Positions 31,825 to 32,273 of a DNA stretch of 32,273 nt are shown here, piece by piece. Each line of letters begins with the position of its first letter. The first letter of the stretch is position 1. Origin of the DNA: DATEZO01 sp035255485 (GTDB taxonomy: Bacteria; Pseudomonadota; Gammaproteobacteria; Burkholderiales; Burkholderiaceae_D); contig DATEZO010000187.1 of assembly GCA_035255485.1 (NCBI GenBank), positions 1 to 32,273 of the forward strand. The letters are read 5' to 3'. Below the pieces are notes generated by a model, which was given only the letters and a program-made list of their open reading frames with translations, had not been told where the DNA came from and ran no database searches. Made by a program: the position numbers and the translations under genes.

Positions 31825-32043
31825 ATGACTCGCAAATATATCGATTGTCGCGAATTTCCAGGCGATAGTAATTGTACGGTCGCAATATGCGCCGATTCGG
31901 AACAGGAATTGCTGGATGTCGCGGTCCAGCATGCTGTTGCAGTTCACCAGCATGAAGATACGCCAGAGCTGCGACAGCAGATTCGGCAATTGTTCAAGGA
32001 AGGCACACCGCCGATTCAGCATCCGCTTGCTGCAACCCTCTGA
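31825..32043 (+). CDS. DUF1059-type small protein
   Basis: The 72-residue protein follows the DUF1059 pattern: YIDCREFPGDSNCTVAICAD at the N-terminus with cysteines at 8, 17 and 22, then ELLDVAVQHAVAVHQHEDTP and LRQQIRQLFKEG near the end. Family function is not established. The Cys/His content suggests metal binding but does not prove it. There is no signal peptide, so it should be cytoplasmic. AAGGAG seven bases before ATG 31825 makes the start secure. Confidence 0.85.
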   Translation: MTRKYIDCREFPGDSNCTVAICADSEQELLDVAVQHAVAVHQHEDTPELRQQIRQLFKEGTPPIQHPLAATL

Positions 32044-32167
32044 TTCCGATCACTCCGGAATTTTGAAATGGTGTTGTTAATCAATGCTGGTTTACTGAGA
32101 AATTGTACTTAAAGTAAATGGAGTAAACGGCTAGTGGGTAATACGGAATTTCGGTGATTGACTGGAT

Positions 32168-32273
32168 TCAGCCATAAGCACCACCAGTATAAAGAAGATC
32201 AAATGTTCGGGCCAGCATTGCGATTGCCATGATCGCGCCGATGCCAAGTGTCAGTACGAGCAACAGGGCAAGT
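32168..32273 (-). CDS. C-terminus of a membrane protein (partial)
   Basis: On the minus strand the frame enters from the right edge of the window and ends at TGA 32170-32168. The visible 34 residues contain a hydrophobic stretch (LALLLVLTLGIGAIMAIAM) followed by LARTFDLLYTGGAYG, the look of a last transmembrane helix and short tail. The family cannot be identified from this piece. The rest of the gene lies beyond base 32273. Confidence 0.5.
   Translation of the reverse strand, partial: LALLLVLTLGIGAIMAIAMLARTFDLLYTGGAYG

Overview
The window looks like chromosomal DNA of a betaproteobacterium of the order Burkholderiales, most likely an Oxalobacteraceae-type organism (Herminiimonas, Janthinobacterium or Collimonas-like). 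This is inferred from moderate GC, the style of the FtsH, GlnRS and AlaRS proteins, and the etfB-etfA-acyl-CoA dehydrogenase order. No rRNA, tRNA or CRISPR array was seen. Most of the window is ordinary housekeeping and metabolic sequence, and I do not see a clear new multi-gene system.

Layout. 1-6.1 kb: a 5'-truncated thioredoxin-fold protein, an exported metallo-beta-lactamase-fold hydrolase, an HMA-fold protein whose metal site has moved, a small membrane protein, a FrnE/DsbA-like oxidoreductase, a HopJ-family protein, a decaying N-terminal fragment of an RlmI-type rRNA methyltransferase and a winged-helix-like protein. 6.1-8.0 kb: ftsH with its own terminator, followed by about 630 bp with no convincing gene. 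8.7-10.5 kb: a periplasmic FKBP isomerase and a 405-residue cytoplasmic protein of unknown function.

10.6-13.5 kb is an accessory, decaying stretch. It holds a zeta-toxin-like NTPase broken by a deletion and frameshift with a small partner ORF, two families of palindromic intergenic repeats (one copy supplies the end of the partner ORF and another the stop codon of a 28-residue lipoprotein), a small Cys/His-rich ORF, a phage-type winged-helix protein, and relics of three different insertion sequences (IS110, IS5 and IS3 families) packed end to end. glnS follows, with its own terminator, and marks the return to core genome.

15.6-23.5 kb: a small membrane protein, a divergent LysR regulator/MFS exporter pair resembling E. 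coli ynfL/ynfM with a palindrome between them, a LytS/LytT-type two-component system with overlapping genes, a CaiB/BaiF CoA-transferase, a glycerophosphodiester phosphodiesterase and an exported basic protein with an internal repeat. 23.6-27.2 kb: alaS, a Nudix hydrolase and a TusA-like sulfur carrier. 27.3-31.2 kb: etfB, etfA and a large acyl-CoA dehydrogenase. These three form a fatty-acyl or related acyl-CoA oxidation electron-transfer unit that ends in a strong terminator. The window closes with DUF4864-like and DUF1059-like small proteins and the C-terminus of a membrane protein on the minus strand.
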